The notes under the pieces are model-generated. The model searched no databases, was not told the origin of the DNA, and saw only the letters and a program-made list of their open reading frames with translations. DNA of 13,391 nt from Anammoximicrobium sp032229885. Its GTDB lineage: Bacteria > Planctomycetota > Planctomycetia > Pirellulales > Pirellulaceae. Shown here in pieces: positions 6,942 through 13,391 of this stretch. Position numbers and translations under genes: made by a program. Within the stretch, counting starts at the first letter, position 1, and every line of letters begins with the position of its first letter. The stretch spans positions 1 to 13,391 of the forward strand of contig JAVYAJ010000201.1 of NCBI GenBank assembly GCA_032229885.1, in the 5' to 3' direction.

Positions 6942-7125
6942 CCAGAACCCGAGGCGCCTGAAGCGAGCTTGCCCGCGTCGCTGCGGACACGGATGAACCG
7001 GGGCCGTGCCGCTTGCCGTTTGGCGACGCGATGACTCGCGGCTTGCCATCGTCCAGGCGAACGAACCGCAGAGCCGCGCGGGGCGGCTTTTCCGCCAGGG
7101 CGCCACAGGCGGCGCAGCCCAACGG
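6925..7125 (-). pseudogene. remnant of the C-terminal end of an ApbE (FAD:protein FMN transferase) gene
   Basis: The - strand frame entering after a TGA at 7126-7128 encodes ALAEKPPRAALRFVRLDD, then GKPRVIASPNGKRH, and later APRVLANAGRVG. It lines up with the end of the complete ApbE encoded at 8806-9966 (ALIEHTPGAAALIVRLDD, DKPRAIELSNWKRH, TLWVLAHATGVR). Over the 33 nt coding for VRLDDGKPRVI (7030-7062) versus VRLDDDKPRAI (8920-8952), I count 27 identical bases. No catalytic ApbE motif is present and the frame is closed upstream, so this is a fragment. It occupies the middle of a 512-nt gap between the GH-A gene and the carboxypeptidase. The rest of that gap (6742-6922 and 7126-7243) shows nothing I can name. 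Confidence 0.5.
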
Positions 7126-7243
7126 TCAAGCATCGTCCAGACTGGACGCATGATCCTCATCGCTCGACGTGTTGGAAGATGCAACCCGTCGAGAAGGATC
7201 GGGCGAAAAGGATGGACCGGAAATGCTGGGCCGCAAAGGATCC

Positions 7244-8452
7244 TCAAGGGCGCTGCAAAAACTGGCGAAAGCACTTTGCCATGTTTCTTCCCAGCTCGCG
7301 GCAACTCGTGTCGTCGACGACGGCGCCTTCGGCGTTGGCGTACGGGACTTCGAAGGTCCCCGCCCAGATGCAATCGTCCTGCATGGCTGCCCAGGTCTTG
7401 GAGGCCATTTGAGGTTGGGCGTCGGGGGCCGGGTTATAGTTCGACGCGGTATTCCAGCCCTGTCCGAACGGCAGGTTGTTGCTTTCCTTGTACGGGATGG
7501 TCGCGTTTTTTTGCTGGACTTCCAGCAGGTCGCTGAAACGCTTCAGCGCCACGATCATCTGTGCTGATTCCGGCCCTGGACTGTACAGCGCCTCGTTGAA
7601 CTTGCCCCCGCGCAGCCAGGGGCAGTGGATGTCAAGGAAGATGTACTGTTTGCCATCCATCGCCTCGGGAACCTGTTTCTTGATCGCCCGGATTTCGGGA
7701 TAAATCGCCTGATGGTAATCGCGATTGTGATCGTGAGGCCGCCGATTCTTTCCTTGATCTCCGTTTTCTACTCCGTCTTTATCGACGAACGGAATCACAA
7801 AAAAACTCACGTTCTCGGCAAGCCACGCCCCGTCGTCGCTGTCTGAGAGGACCTCCTCCAAGATACCCTCGATGACAAAGTTGGCCATCGTTTCGCAGCA
7901 GTGGTGACGCGCGGTGAGCACGCAACCGAACGCGGCCTTCGGCGGGCCCAGCCGGAGCAGCTCGACATCGCGGCCTTGGCGGGATTGGCAGAGCACGGAT
8001 GTCTTCAGACGCGGATACTTCGACAGAAAACGGTCCCAGTCCGCCTGGGTATAGACAAAGCTGGTGGCAAATCGAACGTCGTTATCGTCCGGCCCGAACT
8101 CGTAGCTGAACTGGCGGGAATTGAAGTCCGGTTTGTCGGACAGGAACTTCCAGGTCTTCCCTTCATCGAGGCTGACGGCCGGCCCACGAGCGCCCACTCG
8201 GTTGTCGCGGTCGAAGACAAATCGGAGCGTGCGCCCTTGGGCGTTTCTGACGCGGAACGCAAAGTAGAACCAGTCGCTCCGCGTATCCCGCAAATCGGGG
8301 CGAAGATTGACGACGTCGTCCTCGATCGCGTCCACCTTGATATTCCCGCCGGGGAAATCGCAATCGATGGCGACGCGGGGTTCTTCCGCCTGCGCCGCGC
8401 TGAACAGGAAAATACCGCACAAAAGTGTCGTGGAAACGAATGCCGTTTTCAT
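7244..8452 (-). CDS. exported M14 zinc carboxypeptidase, cytosolic-carboxypeptidase-like subfamily
   Basis: The chosen start gives a 402-aa protein with a clear signal peptide: MKTAF, a hydrophobic core, then AQA and cleavage before EEP. Numbering here is from the upstream ATG at 8464, four residues earlier. Residues about 30-135 form the beta-sandwich that precedes the catalytic domain in AGBL/CCP-type M14 enzymes (DWFYFAFRVRNAQGRTLRFVF region). The catalytic domain shows HCCE (H188, E191) and DIHCPW (H280) as zinc ligands, HNRDY (R248) for the substrate carboxylate, and GTFEVPYAN with catalytic E372. All key residues are present, so it should be an active metallocarboxypeptidase. Animal relatives remove glutamates from tubulin tails; bacterial substrates are mostly unknown, and this one acts outside the cytoplasm. 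The flanking gaps are long, so it probably has its own promoter. Confidence 0.87.
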   Translation of the reverse strand: MKTAFVSTTLLCGIFLFSAAQAEEPRVAIDCDFPGGNIKVDAIEDDVVNLRPDLRDTRSDWFYFAFRVRNAQGRTLRFVFDRDNRVGARGPAVSLDEGKTWKFLSDKPDFNSRQFSYEFGPDDNDVRFATSFVYTQADWDRFLSKYPRLKTSVLCQSRQGRDVELLRLGPPKAAFGCVLTARHHCCETMANFVIEGILEEVLSDSDDGAWLAENVSFFVIPFVDKDGVENGDQGKNRRPHDHNRDYHQAIYPEIRAIKKQVPEAMDGKQYIFLDIHCPWLRGGKFNEALYSPGPESAQMIVALKRFSDLLEVQQKNATIPYKESNNLPFGQGWNTASNYNPAPDAQPQMASKTWAAMQDDCIWAGTFEVPYANAEGAVVDDTSCRELGRNMAKCFRQFLQRP

Positions 8453-8805
8453 CGGTCTCTCCATCTGTCTCTCTCTGGGTACCTCGAAATGCCAAACGGA
8501 TCAGACGCAAGGCGGAGACTCGCAGTTTACTCGGCGAAAAGGCCTTTCACGAGGTTCCGGGGCGATATTCGAGCCGCCACAATCGGAGCGATCACCGCGG
8601 AAGCATCGCGTTTAGTGCCGCGCGCGCGAACGGGCCAGAGACGAAACGACGGGGGCGGCCGTGGCAGCCAGCCTCGGCGCGTCTTTCGTCACCGGTCGTT
8701 CTACGTCGTGTGAAATTGGCGGGGCTGAAATTGAAGGGGCGACTTGCTGCTGAGGTTGCCGCTCTGGACGCGCCGACAAACGCCGTTGATAGTCGCGTGA
8801 AGCAT
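8453..8805. other. gap between the carboxypeptidase and apbE
   Basis: About 350 nt without a credible gene. It should hold the carboxypeptidase promoter and the end of the apbE transcript. I see a perfect 10-bp palindrome AAAGGCCTTT at 8538-8547, but no clear -35/-10 pair and no T-run terminator. Open frames that cross it on either strand are continuations or shadows of neighbouring genes and resemble no family. Confidence 0.5.
8456..8462 (-). promoter_or_regulatory. ribosome binding site deciding the carboxypeptidase start
   Basis: On the - strand GGAGAGA occupies 8456-8462, with its GGAG 6 nt before the ATG at 8452. The alternative in-frame ATG at 8464 has only a looser GAGAGAGA ahead of it and would add MERP before an otherwise compact signal peptide. 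Confidence 0.5.
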
Positions 8806-9966
8806 TCATCGCACGCCGGTCGCGTGGGCCAGGACCCACAGCGTCCGAGGCGTGGCGCAACTGCCTCGATCCGCGCCGGGGGATACCGGGATCTCGTGCC
8901 GTTTCCAGTTCGACAGTTCGATGGCGCGCGGCTTGTCATCATCCAGACGCACGATCAGCGCCGCGGCGCCGGGCGTATGTTCGATCAACGCCTTGGCCCG
9001 TTCGACGCTCAGGACGCTGACGGCGGTCGCCAGCGCGTCGGCGGCCATGCCGTCGGGGGCCACCACGCTGACGCTGCCGTGGGTCGTGAGCCCCAGGCCG
9101 GTGCGAGGGTCCACGATGTGGGAATAGCGGCGACCGTCGATTTCCACGTGTTGCCAGAGGTCGCCGGATGTCGAGATACCGCAGTGGGCCAACTGCAGCA
9201 GCCGCGTCGGCGGCTGTTCGGGCTCGAGCGGAATGACGCCGATTCGCCAGCCCGCGGCGTCGGGCGGCGGATCGCCCAGGGCCATGTCGCCGCCGCCGTT
9301 GACCAGCGCCCGCGTCACGCCGTGACTGTTCAAGGTCTTCAACGCCTGGTCCGCCGCATAGCCGACGGCGATGCCGCCGAAATCCATCCTCATGCCGGCC
9401 GCTGTCAAACGCACGGTTCGCGCGGCGCGATCGAGTTGGACGTGCTCAAAGCCGACGCTGGCCATCGCCGCTTGCAGCCGCGCCGGCTCGGGCAGGCTCC
9501 GCTGGCGGCGGGCCCGTCGCCACAACCGGGTAAGTGGGCCGACCGTGACGTCGAACGCGCCTTCCGTCGCCTGGCTCAGCCGCTCGGCAAAATCGAGCAC
9601 GTCCAGCATATCGTCGCTGATGGGAATCGCCTGCGACATCGGCGCGGCTCGGCACAGACGCCCCGTTTCGCTGTTCGAATCGTAATCGCTGAAGACGTCG
9701 TTCAACTGGGCGATTCGGGCAAAGGCCGCATCGAACGCGTGGCGCGCGACCGTCGCGTCGGGCGCGTACAGGATGATCTCGAACGTCGAGCCCATCCCGG
9801 GGCGGATTTCCCGGAATCGTTCGAGCTGCGCGTCGTCGGTCGCCGCGACTGCGGCGACGGCAAAAAAACAGAGGGCGAAAGACAAGCGTGTAGGCCTCCC
9901 AAAAATACGATGGCCCGATGGCCGGACGCGAACCGGGTGGTGCGTACCCGATATCCGTCCCGACAA
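8806..9966 (-). CDS. apbE: exported ApbE-family FAD:protein FMN transferase
   Basis: ApbE moves FMN from FAD onto a Thr/Ser of target proteins such as Na+-pumping or electron-transfer flavoproteins outside the inner membrane. Numbered from the TTG at 9966 (386 aa), motifs in order are MGSTFE (58-63), FSDYDSNSE (92-100), EGAFDVTVGPLTRLW (135-149), DFGGIAVGYAAD (195-206), VNGGGD (222-227), HIVDPRTG (283-290) and DGMAADALATA (305-315, the Mg-binding region). The usual IAKGY lysine is Val (V201) here. A tail of about 30 residues follows the normal end. No ATG is available near the front: TTG 9966 gives a long Arg-rich lead into the signal segment (LSFALCFFAVAAVAA), whereas TTG 9885 has a strong GGGAGG but no positive charge before the hydrophobic core. 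The gene follows the FGE-like gene by 9 nt (or 90 nt), so they are probably co-transcribed. No obvious flavinylation target is in the window. Confidence 0.87.
   Translation of the reverse strand: MSGRISGTHHPVRVRPSGHRIFGRPTRLSFALCFFAVAAVAATDDAQLERFREIRPGMGSTFEIILYAPDATVARHAFDAAFARIAQLNDVFSDYDSNSETGRLCRAAPMSQAIPISDDMLDVLDFAERLSQATEGAFDVTVGPLTRLWRRARRQRSLPEPARLQAAMASVGFEHVQLDRAARTVRLTAAGMRMDFGGIAVGYAADQALKTLNSHGVTRALVNGGGDMALGDPPPDAAGWRIGVIPLEPEQPPTRLLQLAHCGISTSGDLWQHVEIDGRRYSHIVDPRTGLGLTTHGSVSVVAPDGMAADALATAVSVLSVERAKALIEHTPGAAALIVRLDDDKPRAIELSNWKRHEIPVSPGADRGSCATPRTLWVLAHATGVR
9895..9900 (-). promoter_or_regulatory. possible ribosome binding site for an alternative apbE start
   Basis: GGGAGG on the - strand at 9895-9900 lies 9 nt before an in-frame TTG at 9885. 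This would shorten ApbE by 27 residues and begin the protein right at its hydrophobic signal segment. The TTG at 9966 has only AGGG at a similar distance. Confidence 0.35.
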
Positions 9967-9975
9967 ACGATGGCC

Positions 9976-11160
9976 CTAGCGACCGGCTCGCAATGCCTTG
10001 ATCGCCTCGGGCAGCGCCGGATCGACCAGACCGCTCGCGCCGCGGCCTTCGTGCAGTCGATTCTCGACCGCCTCGCGCGTCAGCTCGTCGTCGATGGCCC
10101 AGTACCGCTGTTTGGCAGCCTTCGACGGCGGCTCGTTCAGCGGGCGCATGATTCGGAAACCGACGCCGCGGGTCGGATCGCTCGTGAACCACCAGGGGCT
10201 AAGCGGCAGATTCGGATCTTCTTCTTTCCATTCCCGCTCTTCCGAACCTAGCCGCGCCGCGCTGCGACACGCGGCGGCCTCGTCATCCCAGTGGCCGCCT
10301 CGAACGGCCCGCGGCGTTACCTTGGTCGGCCAGACCAAGGCGTCCGCCGCCGTCAGCGTCTTGCCGGCGAACTTCTGATAGCCGTCGTCGAGCACCTGAT
10401 CGAGCGTCCACTCGGCCACGTTGCCGTGCATGTCATACAGGCTCCACGGGTTGGGCTTTTTCTGGCCGACCGGATGCGGTTTGCTGTCCGAGTTGTCGAA
10501 GTACCAGCCGTATTCGGCCAGTTGGTCCGGGTCGTCGCCAAACGAGTACGCCGTCTTGGTCCCCGCGCGGCAGGCATACTCCCATTCCGCTTCGGATGGC
10601 AGGCGGTAGAACTGGCCGGTGATCCTGCTCAGCCATTTTGTGTATTGGCGCGCCGCGTACTGGGTCATGGTGACCGCGGGCAATTGAGGGTCTTCACCGT
10701 ACTCGAACGTGAAGCTCGGATCGTACAGTTCCGTGGGTGCGGTGATCGCGTCGATCTGGTTCTCGGCGGTGACTTTGCGTTCGCCGCGCGTCTCGAATTC
10801 CTTGAAGATCCCGTACAGCGCCATGTACTGCCGATACTCGGCCCAGGTGACCTCGCAACGGGCCATCCAGAACGGCTCGACCCGGACCGTGAACTGCGGT
10901 CCTTCGTTCTCCTCGCGGTCTTCTTCGGCGTCGGGACTGCCCATGGTGAATGTGCCGCCGGGAATGGGGACCATCTCGAACTCGACGCTCGTTCCCGGGA
11001 TGACGGCTTTGTACGGAACCATGTAGCCCGCGTCCGTCTTGACCGAACGGCCTGTGGTCGGCGCGGTGGTCGCCAGCCCTACGGTCTGCGCCGCGATGTC
11101 GGACGCACACATCGCTAGGCATCCGGATACTGCCAAGCCGAGGATATGGTGGATACGCAT
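9976..11160 (-). CDS. exported FGE-sulfatase (SUMF1-like) domain protein
   Basis: This 394-aa protein begins with a signal peptide (MRIHH, hydrophobic residues 6-19, cut near IAA at 24). Residues about 60-340 are an FGE-sulfatase fold: VPIPGGTFTMGSP (64-76), the FWMARCEVTWAEY segment (97-109), FYRLPSEAEWEYACRAGT (184-201), YDMHGNVAEWT (242-252), RAVRGGHWDDEAAACRSAAR (284-303) and VGFRIMRP (333-340). True formylglycine-generating enzymes use a cysteine pair near the end of the fold to bind copper. Here that stretch has only C298, so generation of formylglycine on sulfatases is doubtful. Many planctomycete paralogues carry this fold as a binding or structural module. Residues 345-394 are a charged tail. 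It starts 81 nt after the rimK-like gene, behind a hairpin, and is followed closely by apbE. The Shine-Dalgarno is weak. Confidence 0.85.
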   Translation of the reverse strand: MRIHHILGLAVSGCLAMCASDIAAQTVGLATTAPTTGRSVKTDAGYMVPYKAVIPGTSVEFEMVPIPGGTFTMGSPDAEEDREENEGPQFTVRVEPFWMARCEVTWAEYRQYMALYGIFKEFETRGERKVTAENQIDAITAPTELYDPSFTFEYGEDPQLPAVTMTQYAARQYTKWLSRITGQFYRLPSEAEWEYACRAGTKTAYSFGDDPDQLAEYGWYFDNSDSKPHPVGQKKPNPWSLYDMHGNVAEWTLDQVLDDGYQKFAGKTLTAADALVWPTKVTPRAVRGGHWDDEAAACRSAARLGSEEREWKEEDPNLPLSPWWFTSDPTRGVGFRIMRPLNEPPSKAAKQRYWAIDDELTREAVENRLHEGRGASGLVDPALPEAIKALRAGR

Positions 11161-11188
11161 AGTCTCGTCGATTGCCTTTCTTTACTGC

Positions 11189-11215
11189 CGACCGACCTCA
11201 GACGGACGTCGGTCG
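11189..11215 (-). promoter_or_regulatory. perfect hairpin between the rimK-like gene and the FGE-like gene
   Basis: CGACCGAC (11189-11196) and GTCGGTCG (11208-11215) are perfect reverse complements around an 11-nt loop. It fills the centre of the 81-nt gap, 26 nt after the rimK-like stop and about 28 nt before the next start codon. On the - strand it is followed by GCAGTAAAGAAAGG with no T-run, so it is not a standard intrinsic terminator. It could stabilise the mch-rimK message end, attenuate the downstream genes, or bind a protein. Confidence 0.45.
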
Positions 11216-11241
11216 ATGAAACTCTCTAAACTACCCAACCG

Positions 11242-12135
11242 TCAGCCGCCTGTCGAGTCGCGTTTGTGGGTCAGACACGCGATGTGTTCGAGCACCAGGG
11301 CGGCCACATCGACCTGCAGCGCGCTCGCGAGAGCCTTCCAACCGGGCACGCCGTTGACTTCGAGCACGTAGTGTTGTCCTGTGACGCTCGGCAGGATGTC
11401 CACGCCGGCGATCGACGCGCCGACGGCCGCGGCAGCCCGGCGCGCCGTCTCGACCAGCGCGGCGTCCGGCGCCAGCGGTTCGGGCCGCGCGCCGCGACTG
11501 ATGTTCGTCCGCCAGTCCGTCGGGTTCACGCGGCGCATGGCCAAAACGCGCTCGCCCAGCACCAACAACCGCAGATCGAATCCGTGGTGTGGGATGTACT
11601 CTTGAAGATAGATGACGCATCGCAACTGGGCCAGTGCGCTGAACGTTCGCCACGCCAGCGACTCGTCGGTAACGCGCAGGATCCCTCGCCCCTCGCCGCC
11701 GAACAGCGGCTTGACGACGACGTCTCCGCCCAGTTCCTGGAACCCTGTCAACGCCTCGCTGACGCCCTGACAGACCAACGTCCGCGGCGTTGCCAGGCCG
11801 GCGGCGTGCAGTCGAGCCGAGGTCAGGTATTTGTCGACGGCCGCCTCGATCGCCCGCGGCGGATTGACGACCACAACGCCCGCGTCGGCCAAGACGCCCA
11901 GCGCATCCATGCGAAACACGATCTGTTCGAGCGATCCCGGCGGCATCGTCCGCACCAGCACGGCGTCGAAGGCCGACAGCGGCTGCCCGGCAGCGGCGAC
12001 GCCACGACCGCGCCCGTCCAGCCGTGCGACCAGCGCGTCGAACGACAGGGCGACGACCTCGTGCCTCGCGCCCGCCGCGCGGCGCAGATCGGCCACGTAC
12101 CAACTGTCGGATGCCGCGAGCACGGCCAGACGCAT
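11242..12135 (-). CDS. RimK-type ATP-grasp ligase linked to tetrahydromethanopterin genes
   Basis: This 297-aa cytoplasmic ATP-grasp enzyme is of the usual length for RimK-type ligases. Residues 1-90 form the N-terminal alpha/beta domain. NPPRAIEAAVDKYLT (91-105) and GLATPRT (113-119) open the ATP-grasp domain. VVKPLFGGEGRGI (140-152) is the glycine-rich nucleotide loop, LQEYI (177-181) the hinge, and DLRLLVLGERVLAMRR (187-202), WRTNISRGA (208-216) and VLEVNGVPGWKAL (257-269) form the metal and acceptor site with E259 and N261. The family joins glutamate or another amino acid to a carboxylate using ATP. Archaeal MptN glutamylates tetrahydromethanopterin, and RimK-like proteins occur in bacterial H4MPT gene clusters. 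It starts 3 nt after the mch stop, so it very likely acts on the same cofactor pathway. The exact substrate is inferred from context only. Confidence 0.88.
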   Translation of the reverse strand: MRLAVLAASDSWYVADLRRAAGARHEVVALSFDALVARLDGRGRGVAAAGQPLSAFDAVLVRTMPPGSLEQIVFRMDALGVLADAGVVVVNPPRAIEAAVDKYLTSARLHAAGLATPRTLVCQGVSEALTGFQELGGDVVVKPLFGGEGRGILRVTDESLAWRTFSALAQLRCVIYLQEYIPHHGFDLRLLVLGERVLAMRRVNPTDWRTNISRGARPEPLAPDAALVETARRAAAAVGASIAGVDILPSVTGQHYVLEVNGVPGWKALASALQVDVAALVLEHIACLTHKRDSTGG

Positions 12136-12138
12136 GGC

Positions 12139-13089
12139 TCACCCACGCCCCGCAAACGATTCCCGAAGCATGTCCGGACACAGGTGGCCAAAGCGATGCG
12201 CGCGACCGCTGTCCAGATTGACGAGCGTCACCACCGCGGGACTGAACAGCAGCGGATCGATGCGATAGAAATCGTGGTCGTAACGGGCAAAGATCCGGCC
12301 GAAGGGCTGTCCGTGGTCGGCGGACGCGGCGCTGGGAATCCGCGGTCCGAGTTCGGCCAACTGGTCATCGTCGGCGCGCACCCACAAGGTCGTTTCGCCG
12401 CCGTACAGGATGGCGTCGTTCGTGCGTCCGATGGCCGTCAAATCGTCGGCGGCGATCGGGGGCAGCGGGGCGAGCCCGTATCCGCTGTGGACGCGCGTCA
12501 GATCGAAACCGAGAACGTGCAGTTTGTGCAGACAGGTCTCGATCGATCGGGCCACGACCTGGATCGACCCCGCGATGCTGGCCGTCCGCGCGACCAGCAG
12601 CGTCAGCCTCGATGGCTCGACACCGCATTCGGCTGCGATGCGAGCCGCAATTTCGGTGGGCGGCAACTTGCCGGATTCAAGGATTCCGACGACGCGTTCC
12701 GCGGCGTCGCGCCCGGCGATGCTGTCGAACAATTCCTCGCGTCCGCGAGCCGCTCGCATCGGTCCCGAGGCGATCGCGAAATAGCCGTCGCCCTCGATCG
12801 GCCATCCGGCGTACTGCGATGCCATGCACGCGGCGATCGGATGATCCGTCGTCACCTGAACGGCGGGGCCCGGACCCAGGTCCGGCCGCCCCGGCAACAG
12901 CCGCACCTCGGCCAAGTCGGCTAGGCAGATCTCGGCCAGCGCGACGCCGGCGCGAAGCCCTCCGCGCGCGTCGACGCCACAATCGATCACACACGGCGCC
13001 GCGTCCGGCGAATGGACTTTTACGCCCAACTCGTCCGCCGATTCGATCAGTCGCTCGCAGCGCCGCAGCGCGCGTTCGTTCAGGTTCAT
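12139..13089 (-). CDS. mch: methenyl-tetrahydromethanopterin cyclohydrolase
   Basis: This 316-aa protein matches the family's usual length. Mch catalyses the reversible hydrolysis of methenyl-H4MPT to formyl-H4MPT in the cytoplasm, the step between methylene-H4MPT dehydrogenase and the formyltransferase/hydrolase complex in formaldehyde oxidation (reverse direction in methanogenesis). Recognisable segments are MNLNERALRRC at the start, CVIDCGVDARGG, TTDHPIAACMASQYAGWPI, GDGYFAIASGPMRA, VHSGYGLAPLPP and GRTNDAILYGGET, followed by a normal C-terminus. Two adjacent ATGs (13092 and 13089) fit the family start; the second is chosen. The frame stays open to 13203, but the extra residues look nothing like Mch. 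No clear Shine-Dalgarno is visible. It forms an operon with the ATP-grasp gene 3 nt downstream. In bacteria this gene is restricted to methylotrophs, planctomycetes and a few other groups, which supports the planctomycete assignment. Other pathway genes (fae, mtdB, fhc, mptG) are not in the window. Confidence 0.95.
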   Translation of the reverse strand: MNLNERALRRCERLIESADELGVKVHSPDAAPCVIDCGVDARGGLRAGVALAEICLADLAEVRLLPGRPDLGPGPAVQVTTDHPIAACMASQYAGWPIEGDGYFAIASGPMRAARGREELFDSIAGRDAAERVVGILESGKLPPTEIAARIAAECGVEPSRLTLLVARTASIAGSIQVVARSIETCLHKLHVLGFDLTRVHSGYGLAPLPPIAADDLTAIGRTNDAILYGGETTLWVRADDDQLAELGPRIPSAASADHGQPFGRIFARYDHDFYRIDPLLFSPAVVTLVNLDSGRAHRFGHLCPDMLRESFAGRG

Positions 13090-13092
13090 CAT

Positions 13093-13391
13093 TGTGGGTG
13101 ACGAGCGGCAGCCCGCCCGTGCGTCGTCCAAGGTTGGTGCTTGACCCGTAACGCTCGCCAGCGGGCGAGATTCCCGCGATCTAGACGCCGCCGCTATCCG
13201 CAAGGCTTATAGCCTCGACACTGCGCTAGACTTCCGGTTTGTCGAGCCACCGATGGCTAGCGCCGCGGCGCCGACCGACCGCAATTCGCAGCGCTCGGCG
13301 TCCATGTCCCGCTAAGGATCGTTCGATCAATGCGTGTCCGGTTGAGATCTAGAATCAGCGTAACCGTTCAGGCAATGCGCCGCTAATCGAA
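13093..13391. other. upstream region of mch
   Basis: About 300 nt with no supportable gene on either strand. It contains the inverted repeat and -10-like box described separately and a perfect 12-bp GC palindrome (GCGCCGCGGCGC at 13260-13271). Beyond that I see nothing that identifies a neighbouring gene. Confidence 0.5.
13206..13246 (-). promoter_or_regulatory. possible mch promoter with adjacent inverted repeat
   Basis: On the - strand TATAAG (13206-13211) could be a -10 box, with its transcript starting a little over 100 nt before mch. No good -35 lies 17 nt upstream. Immediately upstream is a perfect inverted repeat, CTCGACA (13214-13220) and TGTCGAG (13240-13246), with a 19-nt spacer covering the -35 position. 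Half-sites spaced about two helical turns apart are typical of a dimeric regulator, so this may be an activator or repressor site. The evidence is pattern only. Confidence 0.25.

Noticed and set aside
6403..7122. - strand 239-codon open frame overlapping the front of the GH-A gene
   Set aside because: Only its first 65 or so codons resemble anything (the ApbE end); the rest is out-of-frame reading of the GH-A gene start.
8425..10251. + strand open frame (about 608 codons) spanning the gap and apbE
   Set aside because: It runs opposite a well supported apbE and crosses gene boundaries; the product has no motif, signal peptide or credible start.
11266..12924. + strand open frame (about 552 codons) opposite rimK-like and mch
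   Set aside because: It is antisense to two unmistakable genes, crosses their junction and has shadow-like composition.
13090..13203. N-terminal extension of mch to an ATG at 13203
   Set aside because: The added 38 residues are unlike any Mch, whereas the family start MNLNERA coincides with the internal ATG.
1..13391. CRISPR arrays, tRNA or rRNA genes, intact insertion sequences
   Set aside because: No regularly spaced repeats, cloverleaf-like segments, rRNA signatures or intact transposase genes were seen on either strand.

Overview
The window looks like a chromosomal segment of a GC-rich planctomycete (Planctomycetota, possibly Pirellulales-like). This is inferred from gene content, not from a marker gene. 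Supporting features are a methenyl-tetrahydromethanopterin cyclohydrolase paired with an ATP-grasp ligase, many exported hydrolases, an exported sulfatase-modifying-factor-like protein, an exported ApbE, mostly loosely packed genes, and the remains of a serine recombinase.

Left part (1-2440, + strand). A possible tail of an upstream gene is followed by a tight two-gene unit: an uncharacterised 236-aa protein with a HicB-like segment (116-826) and a ComEC-type metallo-beta-lactamase-fold hydrolase (842-1861). Behind it lie two hairpins and a decayed C-terminal piece of a serine recombinase (about 1974-2440). The unit and the remnant together resemble the edge of a transferred island. All later genes are on the - strand and converge on it.

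Middle part (2562-8452, - strand). Three separate genes for exported enzymes: a divergent alpha-N-acetylglucosaminidase-like (GH89/NAGLU) protein, a clan GH-A glycoside hydrolase with WNEPD and QGENG motifs, and an M14 zinc carboxypeptidase of the cytosolic-carboxypeptidase-like type. They suggest breakdown of polymers outside the cytoplasm. Between the GH-A gene and the carboxypeptidase is a fragment of an ApbE gene (about 6925-7125) that resembles the 3' end of the complete apbE located about 1.8 kb away.

Right part (8806-13089, - strand). Four genes follow in the order mch, rimK-like ligase, FGE-sulfatase-domain protein, apbE. mch and the ligase are 3 nt apart and almost certainly form an operon for the tetrahydromethanopterin-linked C1 pathway (formaldehyde oxidation). 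The FGE-like protein starts 81 nt further on, behind a perfect hairpin, and apbE begins within 10 to 91 nt of its end, so all four may be co-transcribed. The last 300 bases contain an inverted repeat beside a possible -10 box that may be the mch promoter region.

I found no rRNA, tRNA, CRISPR array, intact insertion sequence or replication origin. The least explained item is the HicB-like/MBL gene pair. The most informative small feature is the duplicated apbE end.
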